Shown: in pieces, positions 36,352-44,057 of the stretch
How positions within the stretch are numbered: position 1 is the first letter of the stretch
How the letters are laid out: every line of letters starts with the position of its first letter
Assembly: GCF_036567765.1 (NCBI RefSeq)
Contig: NZ_DATCTU010000112.1
Coordinates: forward strand, 62,001 to 126,000
Direction of reading: 5' to 3'
From: Pseudobacteroides sp.
Lineage (GTDB): Bacteria; Bacillota; Clostridia; Acetivibrionales; DSM-2933
Length of the DNA: 64,000 bases
Translations under genes and position numbers: made by a program
The notes under the pieces: model-generated
What the model was told of the DNA's origin: nothing
Seen by the model: the letters and a program-made list of their open reading frames with translations, nothing else
The model's database searches: none

Positions 36352-37867
36352 GGATCATGACTGAAATAGTCTCACTTATTGCTGATCCTTTACTGTTAAG
36401 TAATTTAAACCAATATTTAAATGTTCCCTTAGATTTTGCCTTAAAAGACATGGATGCAGTTTGCGGGTTTGGGGAATCATCTTTATGCCTTTTAAAAAGA
36501 ACTATTTTACCATTTTCATAAAGAACAATAATTGTCCCGTTATTTCCACCGGTCATGTTCATTGTTATCGTATATGTATCACCGATTTTAACATTATCTA
36601 TATCACAGCCGATTATCGGTGTATCAGGCGGTCCTACTGCTTTATCCGTAGGCGGCGTGGGTGCCGGTGAGGGTGCTTTTTTAGTGGCTTTGGGCTTTTT
36701 AGTAGCCGAAGGCTTTACTACAGTATCGTTATATGTTTGTTCAGGTGTTGGCGTTGCAGGTATAAAATCGGTGCTTATAATATTTGCCTCCGGTGTAGGG
36801 CTGAACGCTGCTGTAAAAGTAGCAGTAACAGCGGGAATTGAAGGCTTTTTTTCCGGAGTATCGTTTTTTGCAACGATACCTTTTGATCCAACCTTACTTG
36901 GAGAATATGCAGGGGTTGAATCGCTCTTTAAAAGGTAAGTAAAACCAACCAAAATCGTCAAAGTAATAACAAAAAAACTGGCGGCAAAGATAGAATACCT
37001 TGTAATATTGGAAGGCTGTTTTATGTAATCGCTGTTTACAACCATTTGTTTACCTAAATAAAGGTTTGGAGTGTTCTTTATTTTAGCTATTGCAAACTTG
37101 CCTTGCAAAGTAAAGATCAATGCCTTTTCCTTATAAAGCTCAAGAATAATTCCAACGTTATCAGGGGATTTATTACCTGATTCGATATTCTTGAGATAGC
37201 TTTTAAATATAGACAAATTGCTGCTCATAATAAGAGCTAAAGCTATTATATAGGCTTTATGCTTTTCTATAAATTTTTTGTTGTTTCTGACATCTCTGTC
37301 AAGCAAGTCATAAGGAATACCTGCCTTTGACGAAATATTTTTGTAAACTTCAGGGTTGTATAGAAGCTTACGGGCTGTAGAGATAGAAATTTTGACAGAC
37401 TCTTCATCAGAAGGAGTAACATTTACCAATGAATCCAAAGTAATGTCAAGTTCCCACAACCTAAGCTTGAACTTGGATATTTCATCCTTGTTTTCATAAT
37501 CCCTGTATAAGTACTCGTTTTCAATTTGAGTATTTATAGTTGAAGAATTAGCGTTTAACAACTTTATGTAATCATAAACGGAGTTTTTTATAACCTTCTC
37601 TGCATAAGTTAGAAAATCCTCATCACTATTTAAATCAAATGTATCTATTGCATAATTGAATGATGACAGACCTATTTCAAATTCTTTACTGTTGTGAGGT
37701 ATAGTTGATCTATTTAGTGCTTTTGATACGACCTTTAGAATAAAACTTTTATTTTCATCAATAAAATTACTTCTAGATGCATTATCACCTAAGCGTAATC
37801 CCTCAATAAATGATTTCAGGTTATCTTTAGATAATTTATCCTTGCTAAAAAAATTTGAACTGCTCAA
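36344..37867 (-). CDS. SigI-RsgI fusion: membrane-tethered sigma factor with outer Ig-like domain (copy 2)
   Basis: A 507-residue paralogue of the next gene downstream, same architecture: SigI-like 15-232 (SRSNFIDENKSFILKVVS, EFEIGLSSFNYAIDTFD, KFIEKHKAYIIALALIM), RsgI-like 237-280 (GIILELYKEKALIFTLQGKF), membrane helix about 291-313, Pro/Thr/Ala/Lys-rich linker, and a C-terminal Ig-like domain with GGNNGTIIVLYENGKIV. I set the start at TTG 37867 because GGAGGA lies 6 nt upstream and the product then begins MSSSNF like its paralogue (MSSDF); the open frame extends to 37894. The stop codon lies in a dispersed repeat, so the original C-terminus may have been replaced. Confidence 0.82.
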   Translation of the reverse strand: MSSSNFFSKDKLSKDNLKSFIEGLRLGDNASRSNFIDENKSFILKVVSKALNRSTIPHNSKEFEIGLSSFNYAIDTFDLNSDEDFLTYAEKVIKNSVYDYIKLLNANSSTINTQIENEYLYRDYENKDEISKFKLRLWELDITLDSLVNVTPSDEESVKISISTARKLLYNPEVYKNISSKAGIPYDLLDRDVRNNKKFIEKHKAYIIALALIMSSNLSIFKSYLKNIESGNKSPDNVGIILELYKEKALIFTLQGKFAIAKIKNTPNLYLGKQMVVNSDYIKQPSNITRYSIFAASFFVITLTILVGFTYLLKSDSTPAYSPSKVGSKGIVAKNDTPEKKPSIPAVTATFTAAFSPTPEANIISTDFIPATPTPEQTYNDTVVKPSATKKPKATKKAPSPAPTPPTDKAVGPPDTPIIGCDIDNVKIGDTYTITMNMTGGNNGTIIVLYENGKIVLFKRHKDDSPNPQTASMSFKAKSKGTFKYWFKLLNSKGSAISETISVMIQK

Positions 37868-38180
37868 TTCACTTCCTCCATATTGTACAAACAATGTCGA
37901 TTGAAATGTACTAAAATTTCCTATACATGAATTATATATTAATTATTTACATTCTTCAATAATTGATATGAAAATAAAAAAACACATTCTATATAAATAT
38001 GTAAAAAGCTGTCGTATTGTAATTTTTGCTGTAAAAATGAGTTAATGCAATTTAGTGCACAATATATTACTATATATTAATAAAGGCTGTTCATTAAATA
38101 GAAAAATTATTATAATAAAATAGAACGAACATAATACATTACTATTTTAATTATTTAAATAAAAGTTATTGGAGACAGGC
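37868..38180. other. Divergent AT-rich intergenic region between fusion copy 2 and mrfA
   Basis: A 313-bp region with no open frame of note. It must hold the promoters for the minus-strand fusion gene and for mrfA. Several TATAAT-like strings occur (for example near 38115), but none with a matching -35 that I trust. Confidence 0.5.
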
Positions 38181-40454
38181 ATGAATCTAGAACAGATTTT
38201 AGATAATTTTAAAAATTCTGAAGAGTTGATGAGAAATATAACATCGTGGGTTGAAATACCGCCAAAGGATGCTGTTTATTCAGATTTTCCGGATAGCGTG
38301 GACCAAAGGCTAAAGGATGCCCTAAAGAAAAGAGGAATTACAAGGCTTTATTCTCATCAGGCATCAGCCGTAAGCGAGGCGGAGAATGATAAAAACGTTG
38401 TAGTAGTTACACCAACTGCATCAGGTAAGACAATGTGCTACAACATACCAGTCATAAATAATATATTGAAGGATCCAGAATCAAGGGCAATTTTTCTGTT
38501 TCCCACCAAAGCACTCTCACAGGACCAGTCTGCTGAGCTTCATGAGCTCATCACTGAGGTGGGTGTAGATATAAAAACATATACTTATGATGGGGATACA
38601 CCTCAAACAGCCAGAAAAGCCATAAGGCATGCAGGACATATAGTTGTTACAAATCCTGACATGCTTCACAGCGGGATACTGCCCCATCATACCAAATGGA
38701 ATAAATTATTTGAAAACCTGAAATTTATTGTGATTGATGAAATACACCATTACAGGGGCGTTTTCGGTAGCCATCTTGCCAATGTAATAAGAAGGCTGAA
38801 AAGAATATGCAGTTTTTACGGCTCAAGACCCAGGTTTATTTGCTGTTCTGCTACAATAGCCAACCCCGATGAATTGGCATCAGGAATTATCGGAGAGGAT
38901 GTTGTTTTAGTTGATAATAATGGTGCTCCCATGGGTAAAAAGCATTTTATTTTTTATAATCCCCCTGTAGTAAATAAAGAACTTGGAATCAGAAAAAGCA
39001 GCACAATAGAGGCTAAGACACTGGCTCAAAACCTTGTTAGAAACAATATACAGACAATAGTTTTTACAAGAAGCAGGCTGAATGTAGAGGTATTAGTTAC
39101 CTATCTAAAGGATGTATATGCAAACAAATTTGAGGGTGAGCAAAGAGTAAGAGGTTATCGAGGCGGATACCTTCCAAGCCTCAGGCGTGAAATAGAAAGA
39201 GGACTTAGAAACGGCACTGTGACAGGCGTAGTAAGCACTAATGCCCTTGAACTTGGCATTGATATAGGCAACCTGGAGGCATGTGTTATATGCGGATATC
39301 CCGGAAGTATCTCCAGCACCTGGCAGCAGGCAGGAAGAGCCGGAAGAAGGAACAGTGTTTCTGCAACCTTTCTTATTGCCAGCAGCAGTCCACTAGATCA
39401 ATATATAGTAGGGAACAGCGATTATTTTTTTACAAAGAGTCCTGAATACGGGCTCATAAATCCGGACAACCTTGCAATACTATATAACCATATAAAATGT
39501 GCAGCCTTTGAGCTTCCATTTACAGACGATGAAAAATTCGGTGTTGAAACCACCGCAGAAATACTGGCATTTATGGAGGACGCCAAAATTTTAAGGCATG
39601 TGGGCTCAAGGTGGTACTGGATGAATGACGTTTTCCCGGCAGGTGATATTTCGCTAAGAAGTGCTTCCAATGAGAATTTTATTATAGTTGACATAACAGA
39701 CCCAAAGCATAGGGTAATAGGAGAGACAGACAGGTTCAGTGCACCTATGCTTCTCCATGAGGAGGCAATATACATTCATGAGGGTCAGCAGTACCAAGTT
39801 GAAGAGCTGGATTTTGACGATAAAAAGGCATATGTTAGGAAGGTTGATGTGGATTACTATACCGATGCCAACCTTGCCGTGGATATGAAAGTTATTGATG
39901 TGTTCAGGAGTGAGGAAGGAAAGCTTACCGACAGGTTCAGCGGAGAGGTGATGGTTTCGGCAATAGTAACCATGTTTAAAAAAATCAAGCTCTATACCCA
40001 TGAAAACATAGGATCGGGGCCGGTTAATCTTCCTGAACTGGAAATGCATACAACATCATACTGGATAAGTTTTTCGGAAGAATCCACAAAAGGGATGTCA
40101 CAACTTGAAATACAAAACGGACTTTTAGGTCTGTCAAACATTATCGCAAACTGTGCACCTATTTATCTTATGTGTGACCCGGGAGATATAAGGGTAGTAT
40201 ATCAGGTAAAGGCACCTTTTACCATTAAGCCTACACTTTATATTTATGACAGCTACCCTGGGGGAGTAGGTTTTAGTGAAAAGCTGTATAACATACATCA
40301 GGACTTATTTACTGCTACAGGCAAAATGATAGAGCAGTGCAGCTGTGAATTTGGGTGTCCGTCATGCGTCGGCCCTTTGAATGAGTTTTCTGGAAGCGGC
40401 AATCCCAAGCTATTAACCCTTAAATTTATAGGACATGCTCTAAGAAATGAGTAA
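38181..40454 (+). CDS. mrfA: DEAD/DEAH-box helicase MrfA (YprA) family
   Basis: A superfamily 2 helicase of 757 residues. Motif I is VVVTPTASGKTMCYNIP, Ia FLFPTKALSQDQ, motif II FIVIDEIHHYRGVFGS, motif III CCSATIANP, and the helicase C-terminal part has TNALELGIDIGNLEACV and QQAGRAGRRN (motif VI). The C-terminus has the MrfA-type four-Cys cluster, CSCEFGCPSCVGP. In Bacillus, MrfA with the exonuclease MrfB repairs mitomycin-type DNA damage. ATG 38181 with GGAGA 5 nt upstream. mrfB follows 19 nt later. Confidence 0.93.
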   Translation: MNLEQILDNFKNSEELMRNITSWVEIPPKDAVYSDFPDSVDQRLKDALKKRGITRLYSHQASAVSEAENDKNVVVVTPTASGKTMCYNIPVINNILKDPESRAIFLFPTKALSQDQSAELHELITEVGVDIKTYTYDGDTPQTARKAIRHAGHIVVTNPDMLHSGILPHHTKWNKLFENLKFIVIDEIHHYRGVFGSHLANVIRRLKRICSFYGSRPRFICCSATIANPDELASGIIGEDVVLVDNNGAPMGKKHFIFYNPPVVNKELGIRKSSTIEAKTLAQNLVRNNIQTIVFTRSRLNVEVLVTYLKDVYANKFEGEQRVRGYRGGYLPSLRREIERGLRNGTVTGVVSTNALELGIDIGNLEACVICGYPGSISSTWQQAGRAGRRNSVSATFLIASSSPLDQYIVGNSDYFFTKSPEYGLINPDNLAILYNHIKCAAFELPFTDDEKFGVETTAEILAFMEDAKILRHVGSRWYWMNDVFPAGDISLRSASNENFIIVDITDPKHRVIGETDRFSAPMLLHEEAIYIHEGQQYQVEELDFDDKKAYVRKVDVDYYTDANLAVDMKVIDVFRSEEGKLTDRFSGEVMVSAIVTMFKKIKLYTHENIGSGPVNLPELEMHTTSYWISFSEESTKGMSQLEIQNGLLGLSNIIANCAPIYLMCDPGDIRVVYQVKAPFTIKPTLYIYDSYPGGVGFSEKLYNIHQDLFTATGKMIEQCSCEFGCPSCVGPLNEFSGSGNPKLLTLKFIGHALRNE

Positions 40455-40473
40455 ATATAAATGAGGCGTGGAT

Positions 40474-41697
40474 ATGTATTCCGATTTAAGAAGCAAGCTT
40501 AAACAATTTGCTGAAAAGCAAAACACTAGTGAGGCTGTAAAAATAGAAACTAACGCTGAAATAGACCGGCTTATGGAGGGAACTATTGAGTCAAATGGCA
40601 TGGGTTCGTTTTTCATGCATAAGAATACCTATTCAATGGATTGTGTTCATGGAAATTGCACTCTGGGAGACTTTGCTGCACTTGATTTTGATTACCTTTT
40701 AAAGGTGTTTAGCAGCAATGTTAGCAAATTGGAACTTAAGGACATGGTGTTTCTTGATACGGAGACCACTGGGCTTGGCGGGTCTGGGACGGTTGCATTC
40801 CTTATCGGAATTGGATATTTTGAAGAGGATAATTTTGTAGTAAAGCAGCTTTTTATGAGGGATTATGATGAAGAGCCTGCAATGCTTTGTTATTTGGATA
40901 ATGAGCTTGCCGGCAGGAAGGGACTGATTACATTCAACGGCAAGGCCTTTGATTGGAACCTTTTGAATTCCAGATTTATATTTAATAGAATAAAATGCAG
41001 GCAGACGGATCCTGTACATCTGGATTTGCTGCATATTTCCAGGGCTATATGGAAAAGGAAGCTGGAAAGCTGCAGACTCATATCACTTGAAGAAAATCTG
41101 CTTGATTTCAAAAGAGCGGACGATATACCGGGATACCTTATACCATCGGCGTATTTTAAATATGTCAACGACAGGGATGCTTCCGATATGAAGAGGGTGT
41201 TAGAGCATAACAGACTGGATATCATTTCAATGGTGTCGCTTAGTGTAAAAATCAGTAAACTTCTTAATAATCCTTTAGAAGAAGCTTCTGATTATAATGA
41301 AGTTTTTGGTACAGCCAGGATCTATAACAGAGTTATGGATTATGGGAAGGCTGAAAGCTGTTTTAAGCATTGTTCGGTTTCAAATAACAATATTATAAGG
41401 GTTGAGGCCTTAAAAGAGCTTACAGGGCTATATAAAAACAATAAGGACTATGATGGGATAACCAAATGCCTAGAGCTGATTATGAGCACATCCAAAACTC
41501 CGAACATTCCTGTGATGATAGAGCTGGCAAAGCATTATGAGCATAGGGTAAAGGATATTAATAATGCTAAAAGTATAACTGAAAAGGCTTTTGAGATTTG
41601 TTTAGGTAACAGCCTTTTAAGAGGTGTTTATTACAAGGATCTTAAGCACAGGCTGGATAGATTGATAAGAAAGGCTGCTAATAAAGCAAAGGTATAA
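40474..41697 (+). CDS. mrfB: RNase H-like exonuclease MrfB (YprB) family
   Basis: A 407-residue protein with an RNase H-like DEDD exonuclease domain: FLDTETTGLGGSGTVAFLIG (DxE motif) near residue 90, ITFNGKAFDWNLLNSRF (Exo II), and LEHNRLDIISMVSLSV (Exo III, HNxxD). A TPR-like helical tail follows (ARIYNRVMDYGKAESCF). It forms an operon with mrfA, matching the mrfAB repair pair. The ATG at 40474 is better spaced to GAGG (40463-40466) than GTG 40468. Confidence 0.9.
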   Translation: MYSDLRSKLKQFAEKQNTSEAVKIETNAEIDRLMEGTIESNGMGSFFMHKNTYSMDCVHGNCTLGDFAALDFDYLLKVFSSNVSKLELKDMVFLDTETTGLGGSGTVAFLIGIGYFEEDNFVVKQLFMRDYDEEPAMLCYLDNELAGRKGLITFNGKAFDWNLLNSRFIFNRIKCRQTDPVHLDLLHISRAIWKRKLESCRLISLEENLLDFKRADDIPGYLIPSAYFKYVNDRDASDMKRVLEHNRLDIISMVSLSVKISKLLNNPLEEASDYNEVFGTARIYNRVMDYGKAESCFKHCSVSNNNIIRVEALKELTGLYKNNKDYDGITKCLELIMSTSKTPNIPVMIELAKHYEHRVKDINNAKSITEKAFEICLGNSLLRGVYYKDLKHRLDRLIRKAANKAKV

Positions 41698-41778
41698 AAC
41701 TTTTTTGTTTAGTAAAAAAATATCAGGGTAAATAACAGCATACTACACAATTTTATGTTTTTAATGGAGGTAATAAAT

Positions 41779-41943
41779 ATGCATTGTTCACCTGAATGGA
41801 ATGGCTGTAAAGCAGATGTCTGTGACGAAAATCAACATGTATGGGATGGATGTGTTTGTTCCATATGTGGGATTGAAAATCATGAGTGGCAGAAGTCTGA
41901 ATCTGAGGAGAAGTGTGTAAATTGTAAGGAATCTAAAGAGTGA
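41779..41943 (+). CDS. Small cysteine-rich protein, 54 residues
   Basis: The start ATG 41779 has TGGAGG 8 nt upstream. The product contains eight Cys, largely in pairs (CSPEWNGC, CVCSICG, CVNC), and His-Glu-Trp, consistent with one or two small zinc-binding ribbons. The family is not known to me. It is followed by a terminator, so it may end the mrfAB transcript. Confidence 0.75.
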   Translation: MHCSPEWNGCKADVCDENQHVWDGCVCSICGIENHEWQKSESEEKCVNCKESKE

Positions 41944-41991
41944 GACACAATTAAAAATTTTACAATTATTTTGAATTGTGATGTGGAAAGT

Positions 41992-42036
41992 AACTCAGCA
42001 TAACCTTAAAAAGGTGAATTATGCGGGGTTATTTTT
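41992..42036 (+). terminator. Rho-independent terminator after the Cys-rich gene
   Basis: AACTC-A-GCATAA (41992-42003) pairs with TTATGC-G-GGGTT (42019-42030), with an additional CCTT/AAGG inner stem, followed by ATTTTTAA. Confidence 0.8.
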
Positions 42037-42102
42037 AAGTTTGCAAAAATAACAAAAAATGTTGAATAAAGTTACAAGGAATAAGAAAAATTTACAAATT
42101 AT

Positions 42103-42130
42103 TTGACTCCAGGGAAAAATATGGTATAAT
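42103..42130 (+). promoter_or_regulatory. Sigma-A type promoter for the 82-residue gene
   Basis: TTGACT (42103-42108) and TATAAT (42125-42130) are 16 bp apart, ending 34 bp before the ATG at 42165. The -10 is a consensus match. Confidence 0.7.
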
Positions 42131-42164
42131 TGGGTTATAATATTTTTTCAAGGGGGAAAATGTT

Positions 42165-42413
42165 ATGGAAAGATGGAAGGGGAAGTTAAAAGCCAGGGAA
42201 TTTGAAGCCAACGTAGAGATCTTTTACAGGATGCCCACATATTACACCTTGGGAGAATGGTATGGATATGGCACAGTAACCCAGTCCATTGAGGAAAGGG
42301 AATATGAGACAAACCTTGGAAGTATTATAGTGAATAACATCAAGGACAGCAACTACAGCAAGCTATTGTTTGGCTTTACAGGAAACGGAGATTTATTTTT
42401 GCCTAGAGAGTGA
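42165..42413 (+). CDS. Hypothetical protein, 82 residues
   Basis: Aromatic-rich small protein (MPTYYTLGEWYGYG, LLFGFTGNGDLFLP) with no membrane segment or known motif. It is supported as a gene by a consensus promoter, AGGGGGA upstream of the ATG and a strong terminator downstream. Monocistronic. The function is unknown. Confidence 0.72.
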   Translation: MERWKGKLKAREFEANVEIFYRMPTYYTLGEWYGYGTVTQSIEEREYETNLGSIIVNNIKDSNYSKLLFGFTGNGDLFLPRE

Positions 42414-42490
42414 AAAGTAAAATTATCTCTTTTGCTTGATATATAAATAGGTGGGTAATAATAATTACGATAAACTTTGCAAAACGTACT

Positions 42491-42531
42491 AAAAAAGAGG
42501 GCCGGATTTATGTTTTTGGGCCCTCTTTTTA
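42491..42531 (+). terminator. Strong Rho-independent terminator
   Basis: AAAAAGAGGGCC pairs with GGCCCTCTTTTT around a loop of about 15 nt; the T tract is part of the 3' arm. It ends the 82-residue gene transcript. Confidence 0.9.
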
Positions 42532-42537
42532 GTATCT

Positions 42538-42570
42538 GGGAAATTATGGTGTATGCTACGCAATAGTTAC
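42538..42570. repeat. Dispersed repeat family A, partial copy
   Basis: GGGAAATTATGGTGTATGCT followed by ACGCAATAG matches the first half of the family A hairpin seen at 42806 and 49720; its right arm is degraded. Confidence 0.65.
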
Positions 42571-42636
42571 TTCATACACATTTAATATTTACAAATTATT
42601 CACACTCTTTTAAAAGTTTAAAGTTAGAATAATTTA

Positions 42637-42763
42637 AAAGGTTAAGCCTTGAGGGGCAGAACAATTCTGATCTGGTTTAATCTTTTATAGTAGATATAGA
42701 GATTAGTCTGATTCATAGTACATCGATTTCTCCCTAAGAGAGCCGGTAATGGCTCTTTTTTTC
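42637..42763 (+). ncRNA. Candidate structured RNA ending in an intrinsic terminator
   Basis: No gene is present in 42571-43005 (part of a 592-bp gap). Inside lies a nested structure: AAAAGGTTAA (42637-42646) with TTAATCTTTT (42677-42686) enclosing CAGAA/TTCTG (42657-42669). A terminator follows, AGAGCC (42739-42744), loop GGTAAT, GGCTCT, then seven T residues. A terminator with no upstream reading frame suggests a small non-coding transcript, or a leader. No known riboswitch consensus is recognised. Confidence 0.35.
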
Positions 42764-42805
42764 TGTCTCAGGCTGCAAAATCGTAAGGTATCTTGCTCAT
42801 ATCTA

Positions 42806-42876
42806 GGAAATTATGGTGTACGCTACACCACAATTTCCATGACCACGATCAATGTTGAAAAATCACTCCTTGATTT
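42806..42876. repeat. Dispersed repeat family A, full copy
   Basis: Hairpin 1: GGAAATTATGGTGTA (42806-42820) pairs with TACACCACAATTTCC (42824-42838), one mismatch. After CACGATCAATGTTG comes hairpin 2, AAAATCA/TTGATTTT (about 42858-42876). The same two-hairpin order occurs at 49719-49791. Confidence 0.8.
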
Positions 42877-43005
42877 TGTTTTAATGGTTCTACGGTTTAT
42901 ATTAATTTAATATATAATATTGCTGCAGCATTTTTGTAAAAAATATTTTATACTTGCAGGAATTTACCTTCAAATGGAGAATTAGGAAATTGGGAGGGTG
43001 ATATA

Positions 43006-43338
43006 ATGTATAAAGAGGATATTAAAGAGACTTTAATCAAAGCAATAAGTCAAAGGAAGCCTGTAAAATTCAGTTATAATAGTCCCGACGATACGGCAAA
43101 CGGTGAAAGAATCGGAAATTCTCATGCCATGTATATAAACTATTATACTGGAAACATTCTTGTAGATATATATCAAACTGCTGGCGATTCAAATGAAAAG
43201 AAAACTATTCCAGAGTGGAGACAATTTAAGTTAAGTTACATTGATAAGATCGAGATACTTATGGATAAACATTTTGAGGTTCAAAAAGATTATAAGCCTA
43301 ACTCTCCGAAATACAAAAACTTTATAGCAAAGATATAA
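43006..43338 (+). CDS. Small WYL-domain-like protein, 110 residues
   Basis: ALIKAISQRKPVKFSY-type N-terminus and RQFKLSYIDKIEIL near the end give the overall pattern of a stand-alone WYL-like domain (ligand- or nucleic-acid-binding, five-stranded SH3-like fold). The exact WYL triplet is not evident, so this is tentative. ATG 43006 has a GGGAGG ribosome site. A terminator follows directly. Confidence 0.65.
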   Translation: MYKEDIKETLIKAISQRKPVKFSYNSPDDTANGERIGNSHAMYINYYTGNILVDIYQTAGDSNEKKTIPEWRQFKLSYIDKIEILMDKHFEVQKDYKPNSPKYKNFIAKI

Positions 43339-43358
43339 TGAGATATAGTGACAATAGG

Positions 43359-43384
43359 GCCTCTCTGAGAAGGGGGGCTTTTTT
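43359..43384 (+). terminator. Rho-independent terminator after the WYL-like gene
   Basis: GCCTCTC (43359-43365) pairs with GGGGGGC (43372-43378, two G-T wobbles), followed by six T residues. Confidence 0.75.
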
Positions 43385-43654
43385 AATGTCTAGGAAATTA
43401 TTAGGCGATTATTGAAGGGTATGTTTTGGTCTTGTATTAATATATATATATTATATGATTTTACAAAAAATAAATTTACAGAAGATATTTTATTATTAAA
43501 AAATAAGCTTTGAAATAAAAATTCATAAAATAAATTGCGAACCTCTTGGAAACAGGAGGTCTTTTAATAGATTTAGTTGATATTAGATGAAAAACGGACC
43601 ACAAAGATTATAAAGAAGGCGTTAAACGCTTAAATTGCAGGAATAAATTACCAG
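43385..43654. other. AT-rich non-coding stretch with a repeat remnant and a hairpin
   Basis: TCTAGGAAATTATTAGGCG at about 43389 resembles the start of family A repeats. An ACCTCTT/AGGAGGT hairpin followed by CTTTTAAT (about 43538-43567) looks like another weak terminator. No supported gene. Confidence 0.5.
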
Positions 43655-43768
43655 ATGAAGGTTGTGATATATATTCACGTACTCCCTGAGAATAAAAAGG
43701 AGGCTATGAATAAGTTAAAAGGTGTATTTTCAAAATCGGTGCAAATACAAAATAAAGACTCCGAGTAA
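43655..43768 (+). CDS. Possible small open frame (37 codons) before the tRNA
   Basis: MKVVIYIHVLPENKKEAM begins at ATG 43655 and the frame runs to a TAA at 43768, inside the tRNA-side terminator. An internal ATG at 43706 has AAGGAGG upstream. The first residues loosely recall the N-terminus of serine recombinases (IYxRVS) but lack the Arg and Ser, so I do not assign it. It may be a remnant or not coding. Confidence 0.25.
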   Translation: MKVVIYIHVLPENKKEAMNKLKGVFSKSVQIQNKDSE

Positions 43769-43784
43769 AATTTTCGAAGCCTTT
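43754..43784 (-). terminator. Terminator downstream of tRNA-Lys
   Basis: AAAGACTCCGA (43754-43764) and TCGAAGCCTTT (43774-43784) form an 11-bp stem with two wobbles. On the minus strand it lies just after the tRNA and is followed by ATTTTG; on the plus strand it is followed by ATTTTT. Confidence 0.6.
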
Positions 43785-43794
43785 ATTTTTCTAA

Positions 43795-43867
43795 TGCACC
43801 ATCGGGGATTCGAACCCAGGACACCCTGATTAAGAGTCAGGTGCTCTACCAACTGAGCTAATGGTGC
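43795..43867 (-). tRNA. tRNA-Lys (anticodon CUU)
   Basis: On the minus strand the 73-nt sequence folds into a full cloverleaf. The acceptor stem is GCACCAT/ATGGTGC with discriminator A; the D-arm is GCTCAGTTGGTAGAGC; the anticodon stem-loop is CCTGA-CTCTTAA-TCAGG with CTT; the T-arm is GGGTTCGAATCCC-like. The 3' CCA is not encoded. It is the only tRNA seen. It lies inside the murA insert but 10 kb from the ends, so it is not the integration target. Confidence 0.96.
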
Positions 43868-44057
43868 ATGTCGTTCGCGTCAGCGACCTTTATTAATATA
43901 GCAGATATTATTAATAATTGCAATAGTTTTTTTTGAAAAAATCAAATTTTTTTGCTGCATAATATTTTGTTTTAAATATTCCGATATTATATATGCTATT
44001 TGTCATTGGAAAAGCAACATATAAACCAAGGAAAATGTCCTTATACAGGTGATGATA

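Noticed and set aside
42637..42763. Structured region considered as a c-di-GMP or other known riboswitch
   Set aside because: No conserved core of any riboswitch class I know is present, and no gene follows in a controllable position.
43795..43867. tRNA-Lys considered as the integration site
   Set aside because: It lies 13 kb from the left end and 10 kb from the right end, with no duplicated tRNA 3' end at either junction.
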